Shown here one piece after another: positions 11,648 through 23,252 of a DNA stretch of 64,000 nt; position 1 is the first letter of the stretch; each line of letters opens with the position of its first letter. Origin of the DNA: Spinellus fusiger (lineage: Eukaryota > Mucoromycota > Mucoromycetes > Mucorales > Phycomycetaceae); contig JALLLS010000085.1 in assembly GCA_025094145.1 (NCBI GenBank), positions 62,001 to 126,000 on the forward strand. The letters run 5' to 3'. A program made the position numbers and the translations under genes. The notes beneath the pieces are model-generated. The model was not told the origin of the DNA, searched no databases, and was given only the letters and a program-made list of their open reading frames with translations.

Positions 11648-11943
11648 CAGTATATGTCTCTCTCCCGAGACTTTTCTCTTTTCTCTTTTCTCTCTCTCTC
11701 TCTCTTATATATATTTATATATATATATATTAATTCTAAATACTTTGAATTACCCATTATTACTTTAGTGCGCTTTTATTTAACATTTTACATACATTTT
11801 TTTGTTCCATTCGAAAGAAAAGAAAAAGAAATATGTTTATTATAGGTGTAAAAATAAGTGAAAAAGAAAAAGGATTCTATGGTTTATAGAATAGAAAGTC
11901 ATGCTGTGAAAAGGTCAAGACAAACACTCTCGACATCTATGTT

Positions 11944-13236
11944 CTAAAGCAGACGATCCTTGTCTTGATCTGTCATGCGAAGAGATCTGGCTTTGCTCTT
12001 ATAGTCATCCCATGGGAAATATGCACCACACAATTGACGATCTCCTGTATAAGCACTTCTACCATGCATCACACGCCAATTGTCAAATATAACAGCACGA
12101 CCTGGAGTCAATGGCAACCACAGTTCATTCTTCTTGTCTGTGATGATACTCTTCCACATGAAAAGAGCGTCATAGAATTGCTCCACTTCATGAGAGGTGA
12201 AGTGATTCAGAGTGGAGCGATCATTGTTATTGTAGCGCACTTGGAACAGCTCTCCTCTGGGCGTAAGGTTCAGTATAGGATTAGCACGCGGGCTAGGAAT
12301 CATAAAGATGTCCTTGTCGCCTGCTGCATGGGCAGGGACTCTCAATTGACTCAGTGTGCGGTAGGCCTCGCTGGAAATCTGCTTCAATTGGTGGGCAGCA
12401 GCAAATCCATCCACAAACAACGAGTCTCCTCCTGTGCCTTGGGATTTGATCTTGTGGAACATCTGCAGACCAGAAGGCTCAGTGAAATAGGTATTGTCGG
12501 TATGAGCAGGCAGGGCTTCGGTGGTATAGGCTGTGTCGGCATGGGAAAGATCAGCACTCATCGACCACATGCCTTGGGAGTAGAAGGTTTGTCGCAGGTA
12601 AGTAAGGCGTCGGGCCAGTGATTCTGTTCCTTCCACACTGACAGGTACATTGTCCACAAAGGAGAGACCGTAGACCTCTATCTGCTCCAACCAGGAGGCG
12701 AGCCCCTCTTCTGTGTTCATCACTTGCTCAAAGTCCATTGTAGGCAGGCGGCTGGATAGACTGGCATCCCATAAACTAGGCTGTCTGTCCTGGAGGGGCT
12801 CTGATGTGCGTAGAATAGGACTGTAGGAGTGGGTATGGAGCCAGTCCCAAGGGTAGGTACTCTTGTGGCCATCTGCCCATACAAGGTGCATGCCACTCTC
12901 TGTGCTCTCAACTGATACAGGCTGGATGTCTTTTGGAATGCTAAAGGTGTCCACAATACGCTGACGTGTTAATGGATGGAAGCATTGGTCACAGCGGCAG
13001 TGGTCTCTGAGCCAAAAGTGGTGGAACAGACTTGTTTTTCTGGAATTCCAATCGACAAAGACCTGCTTTTCGTTGGCAAGACCTGTTCTCTGGGGTGCTG
13101 CTCCTGTGCCTTGTAATCTTTTGGTGGCATTGGGCTTATGGCCTATCACAGAAGAACTCGAAAAGGAACGAGCACCCAGAGACTTTCCCTGTGAAATGAG
13201 CGAGCGAGGGACAATAGATCGTAGAAGACGAGACAT
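11944..13236 (-). CDS. TMLH: Trimethyllysine dioxygenase (TMLH), carnitine biosynthesis
   Basis: One uninterrupted exon encodes 430 aa, the usual length. The N-terminus is basic and Ser/Arg-rich without acidic residues, consistent with a mitochondrial presequence. A zinc-binding N-domain follows (C80, C82, C85, H87 in RDHCRCDQCFH). The double-stranded beta-helix carries the Fe(II) ligands H245 and D247 in HTDNTYFTEP and the distal H391 in NWRVMHGRSAYTGDRQLCG; R393 is the expected 2-oxoglutarate anchor. TYFTEPSGLQ and RQLCGAYF point to TMLH rather than gamma-butyrobetaine dioxygenase. Reaction from family knowledge: N6-trimethyllysine plus 2-oxoglutarate plus O2 gives 3-hydroxy-trimethyllysine, the first step of carnitine synthesis. 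The lack of introns is notable beside intron-rich neighbours. It is convergent with the RRM gene, about 300 bp apart, with a TA-repeat at about 11706-11730 between them. Confidence 0.92.
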   Translation of the reverse strand: MSRLLRSIVPRSLISQGKSLGARSFSSSSVIGHKPNATKRLQGTGAAPQRTGLANEKQVFVDWNSRKTSLFHHFWLRDHCRCDQCFHPLTRQRIVDTFSIPKDIQPVSVESTESGMHLVWADGHKSTYPWDWLHTHSYSPILRTSEPLQDRQPSLWDASLSSRLPTMDFEQVMNTEEGLASWLEQIEVYGLSFVDNVPVSVEGTESLARRLTYLRQTFYSQGMWSMSADLSHADTAYTTEALPAHTDNTYFTEPSGLQMFHKIKSQGTGGDSLFVDGFAAAHQLKQISSEAYRTLSQLRVPAHAAGDKDIFMIPSPRANPILNLTPRGELFQVRYNNNDRSTLNHFTSHEVEQFYDALFMWKSIITDKKNELWLPLTPGRAVIFDNWRVMHGRSAYTGDRQLCGAYFPWDDYKSKARSLRMTDQDKDRLL

Positions 13237-14090
13237 AGGGGAAACCAGACTGTGTAAGATAATAATCTGGTTTATGCTATTTGTTTTTCATATTTTGTTT
13301 CTATTTGTTTTATATCTACGGAAAATTTGTTCGCCTATTGTTCTTTATCGTCCGAGAATTGTCCGATCAGCCAGTCATGCGTAGAGTCCACCAATAAGGT
13401 ACTCTTGAAATATCTTGTTATCTTTCACTTCAATTGTTCGTTACCATGTCGGAGATTATATTGATTTCCATGGTGAATATTGTACGGAGAAAGTTATTTC
13501 TTTAATTAGATTAGCTTTAGTTAATAAGTTTCTATCTTGAACACTTTTTATTTTATTTTACAAAGTATCCGTTCACTTTTTGATTAAGACATTGTCTATT
13601 TATTTATTTATTTTGAATAATATTCTATTCAAAATAAATTATTTGTAAAGACAGTATACAAGTGTACTATTTGTAAACATGGCCTTTCATTGAAATAGGA
13701 TTGGCTAATAATGTTTACTATTTCATACATTATTGTTCAAAATTATTTCATAGAAACAGTCTCATGTAGGTACTATGACAGAAACAAAACACTTTTTTTC
13801 CCAGAAAGATTGATTATAGTTTATGCTAAAAAAATTCTCTATCTCACTTGTAATGGAGAGGTACAGTTTCCTTGTTAGTTGTTAATAACATGTAAATGAA
13901 TAGAACCATACTGTCTGCCTTGCACCAAGTCTATTTATTTAATATAGCCTAGATGTGTACTATTTTGAAGAAAGATAATGCATAAACTTTACAGTATATA
14001 GTGTATTTTAATCTATTGCTGTTTTATTCTTTAGAATAGCTGCAGCAAGTTAATAATAATGAAACACTATTTGTGTACTCCCTGAAAATA
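13237..14090. other. AT-rich border between gene block and repeat island
   Basis: Beyond the TMLH promoter the base composition drops sharply to AT-rich DNA with no credible ORF. I see nothing codable here up to the first transposon end at 14091. Confidence 0.5.
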
Positions 14091-15444
14091 CAGTGGCTTT
14101 CAAAATAATAAGGAAGATTTCAAATTTATACCATAATTTTACTCTTGAAAATTTTTTTTATATATTAAACATTTTTCATTTATCGCTTTTTTACTCTAAT
14201 GTCTACCACATCTAACACCACTGAACAAACCAAAAAACCTCTTGGAAACAGAAAAAATAAATAATGAAGACTATAATCACTGTCTCATTGATCAAGAGGC
14301 CAATGCCAATGGGACCACTCATGTTGCCATTTCTGCTAGGTTTGGAGTTAGTAAGCAGTCTATCTCCCGTATCGTAAAGAGATACAAAGAAACTGGTTGC
14401 TTCAAGGCCAAAAGAAGCACCGGGATTAAGCTCATTCTCGGTTAGAGAGACTAGAGAGAGATCGGACATACATTAGAAAGAGATTCATTTCAGACAATAG
14501 CTCAGCTTCACAAGCAAATGACCACCCAAGTGTCCATGAACACTTTTAGAAAATTGATGAAGAAGCTTGACCTGTTTTCTTGCAGGGTAGTTAAGAAAAC
14601 TTCTCTCACTACTAAGCACAAGAAGTTAAGACTTGCTTGGGCTAAGGCTCATCTTCACTGGACAGAAGAAGACTGGAAGACAGTCATCTAGTCCGATGAG
14701 TCAAAGTACCAACTGATGAGAACCAATAACTGCAACAGAGTGGTGCAAAGAAAGGAGTAGGAGCTTCTCTCAGATAATGTTAATCCCACTAGAAAGTTTA
14801 GTGGCGGTAGCATGATGGTGTGGGGTTCTTTCTCTGGTGAAGGTGTTGGAAGGTTGGTGGCTGTGACGGGTAGTATAGACAGTAGAAGATGCATTGAGAT
14901 TTTAAAGAAGAATTACTGCCCTGATCTGGCTTGACTCAAGGCACTGAATCCAGAAGTGGATTATGTTCTTCAAGAGGACAATGCTAGCTGCCATAAAAGC
15001 AAAGAGTCCAGGTTGTGGAAGGCACAGGAGAGCATTGCCACTATGGAGGGGTGGCCCTCACAAAGCCCCGACCTCAACCCCATAAACCATTTGTGGGAGG
15101 AACTTGACAGGGCCATCAGAAAGAGAATGACCCCAAGAAGTACTCAATAAGATTTAGAGGTACTTTTATTGGAAGAATGGGAGAATATTCCCAAGGACAC
15201 CACAGACACCCTCATTACCAGCGTGGGACGGAGATGTAGGGCTGTCATTGAGGTCAAGGATAGAAACATTAAATACTAAGGGTTTCCACCCAATAAATTT
15301 TTATATAATATCCTGTTGACCTTCTTTATACTCTATCTTATTTCGAAGTCTCTACTGTGTGTTTTTATGACAAAGAATAAGTATTTCCTATTAAAGAAAC
15401 ATACCGGGACATCAAAATTTTCTTTATTATTTTGAAAGCAACTG
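14091..15444 (+). mobile_element. Tc1/mariner element (subfamily 1) with intact inverted ends
   Basis: The left end CAGTGGCTTTCAAAATAATA at 14091 mirrors the right end TATTATTTTGAAAGCAACTG finishing at 15444, with one mismatch in this stretch and similarity continuing inward. Both ends are flanked by TA (14089-14090 and 15445-15446), the standard Tc1/mariner target duplication. The length is 1354 bp. The transposase frame inside is broken by stop codons, so this copy is not autonomous. Confidence 0.9.
14242..15284 (+). pseudogene. Broken Tc1-type transposase
   Basis: The N-terminal helix-turn-helix (ARFGVSKQSISRIVKRYKET) is readable from 14242 to a stop at 14443-14445. Further downstream, frames carry WTEEDWKTVI, a GGSMMVWGSF strand, and the C-terminal DDE region SQSPDLNPINHLWEELDRA (about 15058-15111). 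At least three in-frame stops interrupt the reading frame between them. The order of parts is that of a complete Tc1 transposase, so this is point-mutation decay and not truncation. Confidence 0.85.
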
Positions 15445-15446
15445 TA

Positions 15447-16010
15447 GAAACACCATTATCAGTTACTGCAATCAGTTAAGGTTCAGATCTTTTTCTGTAG
15501 GCCACAATCCAGCCTTAACTAAAAAAATAAAAGGAGAAATGGCTTTGTTGGGCAAGTGTGCTGGATGTCATAATGTGGCCTATGCCAAATGGTGAAAAGA
15601 GATACATCAGATTCGAGGCTTTGATTAATATCACACACAAAGCCCTGACTTGAACTCAATTGAACATATCTGGTGTGCATTTGAAAAACAAATTGAAGAA
15701 GGGTGTCTATTACCAATATTGAAATTTTGAAGGCTCTATTTGCAGAGGAGTGGGTGAGAGATGATGTTGAACTTGAATAACAATAAATTCAGAGTATGAC
15801 AGATAGATGCCAGACAGTCATTGATACCAAAGGAGACCATACAAAATACTAACTGTATTATTATTATTATATTTTCTACAATTAAAGATGTTGATCTTTA
15901 TTGTGTAAAAGTTTGAAGCTTCTATATCAGATGTAAGGTGTTTTTATTTAATGTTAAACATGGCCTAAATATTTCATCCTGATATTAATTTTCAAAAGTA
16001 TTAAGTTCAA
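15447..16010 (+). mobile_element. 5'-truncated Tc1/mariner relic (subfamily 2)
   Basis: From just after the TA flank of the preceding element the sequence matches the relic at about 27570-28385 closely but with many gaps (for example ACACCATTATCAG, AAATGGTGAAAAGAGA, TGAACTCAATTGAACAT). Translation gives the DDE C-terminal motif QSPDLNSIEHIW (about 15641-15676). The 5' part and much of the middle are missing. The match continues past the coding part to about 16010, marking the element's non-coding 3' end. Confidence 0.7.
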
Positions 16011-16139
16011 TTGGGTATGACTATACACTGTTTACTTGTTTTGTTAGCTAGAGCTACTTACATCTAACATACCTCTAACACCATACATGCATGGCAAAAA
16101 TGCCGACTATCCATACAATAGCCAAGGCTATATCACAGA

Positions 16140-16246
16140 TACTTTCAAATCTTTGATTTTAAAACACAGTCCATGAAAGTGAACTTTTTTATTGTAATGA
16201 AAAAGGAAGATATAACCGCTTAAAGACCAGAAAATCTTTGGGTGTA
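16140..16246. repeat. Solitary copy of the 'R' terminal-like motif of the large transposon family
   Basis: The sequence CGCTTAAAGACCAGAAAATC followed by TTTGGGTGTA at about 16217-16246 matches the R motif at 23634-23662 and 40741-40773, and the 70-80 bases before it are also similar to those before R in the two full copies. No matching partner end is seen nearby, so this is a truncated remnant. Confidence 0.55.
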
Positions 16247-17400
16247 TACATTTCACATTGTAATTTAAAGGTAGTATATCTCTCTTGGCTTCAAAGCAAT
16301 AAAGCTTCTACTGACAGGAGTAACCGCGTGAAGGTGGAGATAATTCTACTCCCAGCCCCAGATCCCAAAAAAAAAGTCAGGACATTGTGGTTACGCTACG
16401 TCTCAAGCAGAAGTACCACCTGGCCGATTTACACGGTTTAACAATGAGCTGAAGAGAAAGGAAAGGATGAAAAGGATAAAGATGCCTATATGTTTCTGAA
16501 CTCAAAATCAAGCCTTAGGTGTTTCCGCATATACAGGACTGCTTTTATTATTCTGATAAATATTATGGATTGAATCATCAGTCAATTTCTCACACAATCA
16601 TTTTAAAATAAGATAAGGAACTCCAAGAATAGAAGCCTGTGATTGGCTGAATGGGAGAAAAATTGAGCTTTTATGCAAGAGAAACGATAGTTTATTCAAG
16701 ATGATAAATTGTATGTATTTATACTATTCTATTTCATATGTTCAGTAAATTTGGTTAGCAGTTACTACAGTTTACTAAAACTATGGCACCAAGTGCCGCG
16801 GTGGCCATGGAAGATTGTTTAAGGATCAATCGATATTCTGGTTGATGACGAGCTCACAACAATTTCTAGGCTACTGTTTAGTTTCTATCTCTATTATAAT
16901 GAAAGGCACTGGTTGATCTAAGAGACATGTAGATCTCGAGAGAGAGCCGCTACTAACACAGAGATCACACATATAAAAGGAAATGGAGAAGAGATAGTGG
17001 TAATAATGAAAAGAAGAAAGAGAAAAATAAGAGAAAGTACTGTCTGTTTCAATATTTAGAGCAAGTTTAGTCTCTACAACGATTCAGAAAATACAAAAGA
17101 AGATGATTGTTTATTAGAGAAGTCTATTCTATGGTATATACACAATATTCTCTAAGATATGCTAGTGATATGTCTCTATCTATTTCGTTTCAAACTTGGT
17201 AGCATTCATTATGTTCCGAGCCAACAGATAAGTATTTGTACCTATCACTACACTGCTTTCTTTTCTATAATCTGAAGATCTTGTATGACTATTCCCCGTA
17301 TATGGCTCTTCCCGCTAATAATTCGGACTTACTAAGTGGTGCACATAGCCCACACAATACCCTTCATGAACGAAAATAACAACGTAAAGCAATACCTTTT
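16247..17400. other. Unassigned repeat-island DNA
   Basis: The stretch has no convincing protein. It may include the 5' UTR of the LINE that follows, since readable LINE ORF1 codons begin near 17410. I see no tRNA or inverted ends here. Confidence 0.35.
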
Positions 17401-17550
17401 CGTTTGTGCTCGGCAGTGGTAAAGTACAAGACTGTTTCTCTTATACCACCAGTGGACAATCCCTCAAAAGCTCCAGCCTCATTACCTTGAGTCTGGCGTC
17501 AGACTTCCAGTAAGAAGCATTGTATCTTCTATGATGTCACCAACACCAAA

Positions 17551-18094
17551 GTGATGTCCTCTCAATTTTACAGGGAGGCTCGTAAGGCCTTTCCTATTGA
17601 TATTGGCTTGGCCATGACCACTCATAAAGAAGAATCCCGGACAATCGTGGAGGTCATCGTTCAGTCAATAGAACGGTGCTCCACTCACCCTAAACGGATG
17701 TGTTATGAGTGTCAAGAAGAAAGACATGCAACAGTCAGTTGTCCCAGAAACAGAGATGACTTGGGCCACAAGTGCCCTAAGGCTGTGCAGTCAGCACCCA
17801 CCATAGAGCCTATTGAAGCCAGTAAGAACAGGCCTGTCGCCACCAGTACCTCTCTCCAGACAGAGCAGGATATTGGAAAAGAAGAGGAGGTTAAAGAAAA
17901 AGCCTTGGAAGAGAGAAAGAAGAGGGAAAGAAGAGGATGACTCTGATGACAATAACATGGAGTGCTTTGCTGATGCCATAGATAGGGCAGAGGTCTCAAT
18001 ACCACCAACACTGGGTACAATTTCCTCAATTAGAACAAACAAGTCTCTTACTGTTGTAGAGAAGACAAAGATGCCAGCCAAGACCCAGACTTAG
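17551..18094 (+). pseudogene. LINE ORF1 remnant with zinc knuckle
   Basis: The frame 17551-17940 carries CYECQEERHATVSCP, a C-x2-C-x4-H-x4-C zinc knuckle with Arg in place of the usual Gly before His, and a second cysteine shortly after. The continuation switches frame at about 17930 (overlapping frame to 18094), so a one-base indel lies near the acidic tract. Upstream codons in the 17551 frame extend back to about 17410 with a stop in between. Such knuckle proteins bind element RNA in LINEs. Confidence 0.75.
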
Positions 18095-18199
18095 AGAAGG
18101 TCAAAAAAGCCTCCAAGTATGCTCCATTGACATATACAAAGATTAGAAGTGGTTGCTCTATTAAGATACCAAGCCATTTAGGCATATATGTCTAATAAC

Positions 18200-20640
18200 C
18201 TTCTTAGGATCGGCAGCCTGAACTGTCAAAGTCTTGTCATATCTTTTGATATATCTGCTAGGTGAGGTCTTGTTTGTTTTTACAAATGCAGGATCTTCAT
18301 TTAGTGGCTCTTCAGGAGACAAATGCTTCTCCCAACTTTGTTCCTACTCTTGACCTTGAATTCCAAACCACATCTAGCCTGTGGTCTCAACATTGCGGCT
18401 TAGTGTCTTTGGATTCTTCAATAACACATTCTCCTGTTTTTTCTTCTTTAGATTTGGATGGTTGTGCACTACAAGCCACTGTCTCTCACTCTAACAATCT
18501 CTTTGATCCATTTGATCTTCTTGTCATCTATGCTCCAGCACAACCTGGACCCAGAAAGAACTTTTTTCAATCTCTTCTACAACAAATGTCTGATCCAAAA
18601 AAATCTGACAGCTTTAAACGTCTGGTCCTTGCTGGAGATTTCAATTATTCTTCTTCTTTCTTGTCTCCTGTTCGTGGTGTGCCTTCTTCTTGGATTAACA
18701 CACTAGCATCACACTTCTTGGACTGCCTTACAGCTCCAAGTATACTTCATCCATGTACTTTTTGTTGAGTAAAGTCTAGTTCTTGCATTGATGGTATGTT
18801 CTCATCCAACGACATGGCACCTTGTGCGCACTCTTCAGATGTGAAACTTATCTCTTCTGCTTGGACAGATCATGCTCTTCTTATCACAGTCTTTTCTTTT
18901 GGCCCGACATCTCACGGTAAAGGGATTTATCGTGCTAGCCTAGCTTTGGCTGCAAAACCTACTTTTCAACATGAACTTTTCTCTGTTTTGTCAGATCTTT
19001 TTTTTTCAGCTTAGTGCTTTGGATACTCAAAGTCAGTGGGAAATAGTAAAGAAATCTGTTAGACAGACAGCCCAGCAATTTGGTCGCAAGCAAACTACTT
19101 GGTGCCAACAGTATTGAAACTGCCTCAATGCAAACGTAGCTGTATTCTTCGTAACTATTGCTACACCTCTTATCTCACTACTCTTCTTCCTCCTGTTGAA
19201 ACACAGATTGTTGTGTTCCAGCAAGAGATGGTGGAGATTGCTGCTTTGAAGACTGAAAAGCATTGGAGGGAGGATGCCCAGAGATGTGGGTCTTCTAGCA
19301 TTGGTGTGATGATGAATCAGGAAAATGCGTACAATCATATCTACCCCTCTATCCATCTTCTGTTCTTCTTTGGTTTGGCTTTCCACCACAGTTAGTCAAT
19401 TCTATCACAACTCTTTTCTTTGGAACCAAGATACATGGCAATGTCAATAGGTTCTTATCCTTACCAGTACCCCAAGACAGAGACTTGTTTCAGGGTGATC
19501 CACCATCCTCTGTACTATTCAACTTGGCCTTTGAGCCATTATTACGCTGTATCCTCAACAATCCTCAGTTTAATGGCTACTTTCTTGTTCATACCAACCC
19601 ACATTCTTTTAAGCATATTTCTGCTCCTGTCAAACGACTGGCCTATGCTGATGATGCCCTGATCTTTTTACGGGATCAGCATGATTTGCATAGACTGTGG
19701 ATTCATTTGGGTCTATACAGTAGGGCATCCAATGCCAAAAGCAATTCTGCAAAGACTCAACTCTTTTTTTTTTCCTTCTGGTACTTCTTTGCCCTCTTAG
19801 CAACCTGCTCTTGAACAGCATATAATGGCCTGTTGGTATAGCAAACACTATACTCATCCATTGGTCTATCTTGGGCTTCCACCGTATACATCTGTGGCAC
19901 AGAGAGATGTCTTTTTCCACTCGGCTGCTGGATGCTATCAGTATGGCAGCGTCAGATTCATTCACAACATCAGATGTCTGTTCTCGAGAGAGCAACTGTC
20001 ACTAACACTCTTGATCTTTCAAGGGCATGGAATGCTCTCAGAGTGATCCCTGCTTCTAAGCTCTTCTTTCGTCAACTCTAGTCAATCATCTCTTCTTTTC
20101 TTCAACACCGCATGTTTCCTGTTGTTCGTTATTCTTTTCTCACTGTAGCTAAAGGTAAAGAAAGACTGGTTGTATTAGATCTTCCTAGACAGCAATTAGT
20201 ACTTTAATGGCATTGGCTTGTACTCTTACCTCTACCTTGTGCCGGTGGTTCTTTTGCTACTGTCTATATCAGACATATATTTCAGTCTCTGTGCAATGTT
20301 GGTGACTATTTTATCCCACTTTTCTTTCCTTCTTCATGCCCTTTCTTTTTTACATAATGGCCACAGTTCTCCTGCTACTATGATTAAGGCCATGGATGCC
20401 TTGCTTCGATCCCTCTTTGACTGTTGAGTTCAATGAACACAGATCAGACACTTACAATCTTAGTCCAGTGGTGAGTTTCTTGGGAGTAGGAAATATTCTG
20501 ATCCACAAGCTAAACTCTCACTCCTACCACCGCTTAGTTTTACTTGTTCAAGCAGTTCCTTCTTTCAGCAACCCTCTTACAGAAGTACATTGCAGAGACT
20601 TCTGGCACTTTCTCATGCAACACTCAGTGTAAAATGTGTG
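18200..20640 (+). pseudogene. LINE ORF2 remnant: endonuclease plus reverse transcriptase
   Basis: Readable pieces in order: RIGSLNCQSL (about 18208), the endonuclease start; LVALQETNA and LVIYAPAQPG and LVLAGDFNYS (18262-18768), the catalytic E and D/N motifs of APE-type endonucleases; then, after stops, GDPPSSVLFNLAFEPLLRCI and RLAYADDALIFL (19485-19814), the reverse transcriptase core with YADD; and near 20610-20720 a cysteine-rich tail. At least four disruptions separate these pieces. Confidence 0.85.
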
Positions 20641-20847
20641 AGTCTGCCTACTTTGTAGTAAACTGCCTTGCCACCAACGGCTTTACTCTTCTGTTCCTTC
20701 AATTTCTACCTCCAGCTCTTGTGTCTTGTAAAACTACCCTATTGAAGATCTTCCTCATTTCCTATTTCAATGCTTGCCCAAGTGGTAGGTCTGGTTTGAT
20801 GTGTGGTCGTATAGTTTTGGGCAATTAGTATCTTATTAAAGTACATA

Positions 20848-22080
20848 CAGTGGGGGAGAACAAAATAATTGGTGATTTTAAAAAATCCGATTGATTTCAT
20901 ATCATTGATATAGTGTTTTTCTTATATCAAGAGAAATACAATATATTTTCTACTGTAATAAAGTCCGTGTTATGTTAAAGAAAGGCTCTAGAATACTTAT
21001 ATGTAATTTATTTTTAATTTTACTTATAAAAAATTATTACAAATGTAGCTTTAGGAATGGGTACTCCCACCCTTGTTCTTGATGACTTTTTGTATTCGTA
21101 CTGGCATTGTCTCAATCAAAGAATTCCATGTTTTTGGCTCAAAAGAATCCCAGGCCTCTTGTATAATATTTTTAAGCTTGTCCATCTTAACAGAACCATT
21201 GCATCTCTCCTGGACCTTGTCTTTCATCTGAATCCAAAGGTTTTCAATGGGGTTCATATCGGGTGATTGAGCAGGCCACTCAAAACTATCAATTCCTATC
21301 TCTATTTTCTAATCACTTGCTACAATACTTTTGTGAGTGGGTGCTTCATCTTCCATCAATATCAAGTGGCACTCTAGATCCTAGAAACTTAACAATGACT
21401 CTTCATAGACTTTCTTGACAAAATCAACAGCCTTTCGTTCATCCTTCTCAAGCATCACTAGTTCCGACTTCTCACCGTGACGAATGGCTCCCCAAACCAT
21501 AACTGAGAATCTTCCACTCTTGAATGTGGGAGCAAGACAATCTTTTTTGTAAGCTTCTCCATCTTTACGCCAAACGTGAACCACTCGACTGTTCTTGCCA
21601 ATTTCGAAACTACTTTTGTCTGTCTATATAACCCTTTTCCACATATCAACAGTCCAGTGGAGATGCTCTTTGGCAAACTTGAGTCTTCTTTCTTGATGTG
21701 TTTTATTCCAAAAAAGGTTTCTTCTTTGCCACTTGGCTAAATATACCCTCTTCATGCAGTACGTGTCTAACAGTGTGCTTGCTGCATTCTTCGGGTATTG
21801 CTGCAACTATCTCAAAGTCATTCGTCTGTTCTTGCCAACAACTTTTAGAAGGTTTCGTATTCCTTTTTCACTGAATATTTTGGGTCTTCTTGAACCTTCT
21901 TTGCGTTTGGTAGTTCCTCTTGTCTTTTGTTGATTTAGAACATTGTAGATTGTTTGCAGCTTTACTCCAGTTCTTTCAGCTATTTCCTTTACTTTCATAT
22001 TTTCTTGTCGAAAATTAACAATATTAAGTTTTTGATTGTCTGTTATTTGCATTGTAAATCAAATATGGATATACTTTTAT
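20848..22080 (-). mobile_element. Tc1/mariner element (subfamily 3), one end lost
   Basis: The end CAGTGGGGGAGAACAAAATA at 20848 is preceded by TA. The minus-strand transposase is readable in pieces: HTH (22052-21807, EIAERTGVKLQTIYNVLNQQ), linker and catalytic strands (21806-21624, HLHWTVDMWKRVI), MVWGAIRHGEK (21584-21381) and NPIENLWIQMKDKVQERC (21257-21051). Stops and frameshifts separate them. The expected mirror-image end after 22052 is absent; the sequence instead runs into the large transposon copy at 22124. The lost end was probably removed before or during that insertion. Confidence 0.85.
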
Positions 22081-22604
22081 TAAGAAAAAAGGAAGAAAAC
22101 TGTAACAAGTGTCTCATGTAAGATACACACCCAAAGATGTTTGAGATATAAAAGGAAATATACCGAGAATTAAACAGCAATATTCTTATGATTGGCTAAT
22201 GTGTTTAAAAGAGCTTTTTCGATGTGTAAATGGGCTGTTTCAAACTCTACTTGCCTGTTTAAGCAGTGACGATTGACTTTGCAATTAAAAAGTATAGAAT
22301 TGGCTGTAAAGACAAGAAATAGAACAAGAATCACCCCAAAATTACAACTCAGTCACTGCATTTATTGTTTAACATAATGTGTTATCCTTAAGCCCACAGT
22401 ATTTACAGCGTAACACTGCTTAAGAAAGATGTATTACAGAACTTATAGAGTTAACTCTAGTGGTCATTGTTCATAAAATAGAACCAAATACAATTATATT
22501 GAGAGCTTTATAGCCATTCATTGACTCAATATTCATAATCACTTCAACAGTCTCATTGTAACTGGTATTAACAATAGTACTTAATGATTACAAAGTATTG
22601 TTTG

Positions 22605-22722
22605 ACTTGTGGATTTCTACTTGTGAATTCTACTTGTGAATTTGACTTGTGGATTTCTACTTGTGAATTCTACTTGTGAATTCTACTTGTGAATTTGACT
22701 TGTGAATTTGACTTGTGAATTT
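22605..22722. repeat. Nine tandem ACTTGTG(A/G)ATT units
   Basis: The 11-base core ACTTGTG(A/G)ATT recurs nine times with 13-14-base spacing, forming units ending in CT or TG. The large copy has only one such unit (about 39650). The array lies exactly where the transposase region was deleted, so it expanded in or with the deletion derivative. Confidence 0.85.
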
Positions 22723-22994
22723 TATGAGTGAAGGCTAGTGTATACGCTACCAGTATATATAGAGAGAGAAATTATTATTTGTTTTGATAATCCCGTCCTT
22801 TTGTTATTTACTATACTATCCATACAACTTAACGCCCAAGTACTCGTCAAGATGAGCATAAATAATCAAGGTAATGTGCCATTATTAAAAAAGAGAAACA
22901 ATAGAAAGAAGTTGTAGGCACCACCAAGGACTATTCTAGTGATAAAAAGGTAAATAGTGTCTTCATCTGGGCTTGATCTCATTGTATTTTAACA

Positions 22995-23252
22995 CTTGTC
23001 GTGAAGACATTTTCCATATTTGGATGGATCACTTCTTTTGGAACGAGCACTCATTTATTACCAAACTAAGAAGGAGACTTTATTGAATATCAAGGGATGT
23101 CGATAGTTCATAGCATTTTCGATAGTTAGCCCCTGAATCTATACGATTAGAAAAGTATAAAACACGTAGTAATTCCATTTAATAAACAACAGAGTTTAAC
23201 TACACGTTCTACTGTTTCGTATACCTTTGGCCTAAAAACCCAAAGACGACAC
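22995..23252. mobile_element. ~260-bp MITE, copy 1
   Basis: The segment begins CTTGTCGTGAAGACATTTTC and ends CCTAAAAACCCAAAGACGAC, with short inverted tips (TTGTCGT / ACGACA). A near-identical segment occurs at 40290-40550 but at a different position within the host transposon, which shows independent mobility. There is no coding capacity. The flanks contain TCATTGTATT on both sides, offset by a few bases, which may be a target duplication. Confidence 0.75.

Larger units (their letters stand above)
17400..20830 (+). mobile_element. Degenerate LINE (non-LTR retrotransposon)
   Basis: ORF1-like protein with a CCHC knuckle, then an apurinic endonuclease domain, then a reverse transcriptase with YADD, then a cysteine-rich tail, all on the plus strand and in the canonical LINE order. 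Several frameshifts and stops break both ORFs, so the copy is dead. The 3' boundary is near 20830, where a TA-flanked Tc1 end begins at 20848. Clade assignment (L1/Tx1-like or Tad-like) would need a tree. Confidence 0.85.

Noticed and set aside
22605..22722. CRISPR-like array
   Set aside because: The units are contiguous 13-14-bp tandem repeats without unique spacers, in a eukaryotic transposon.
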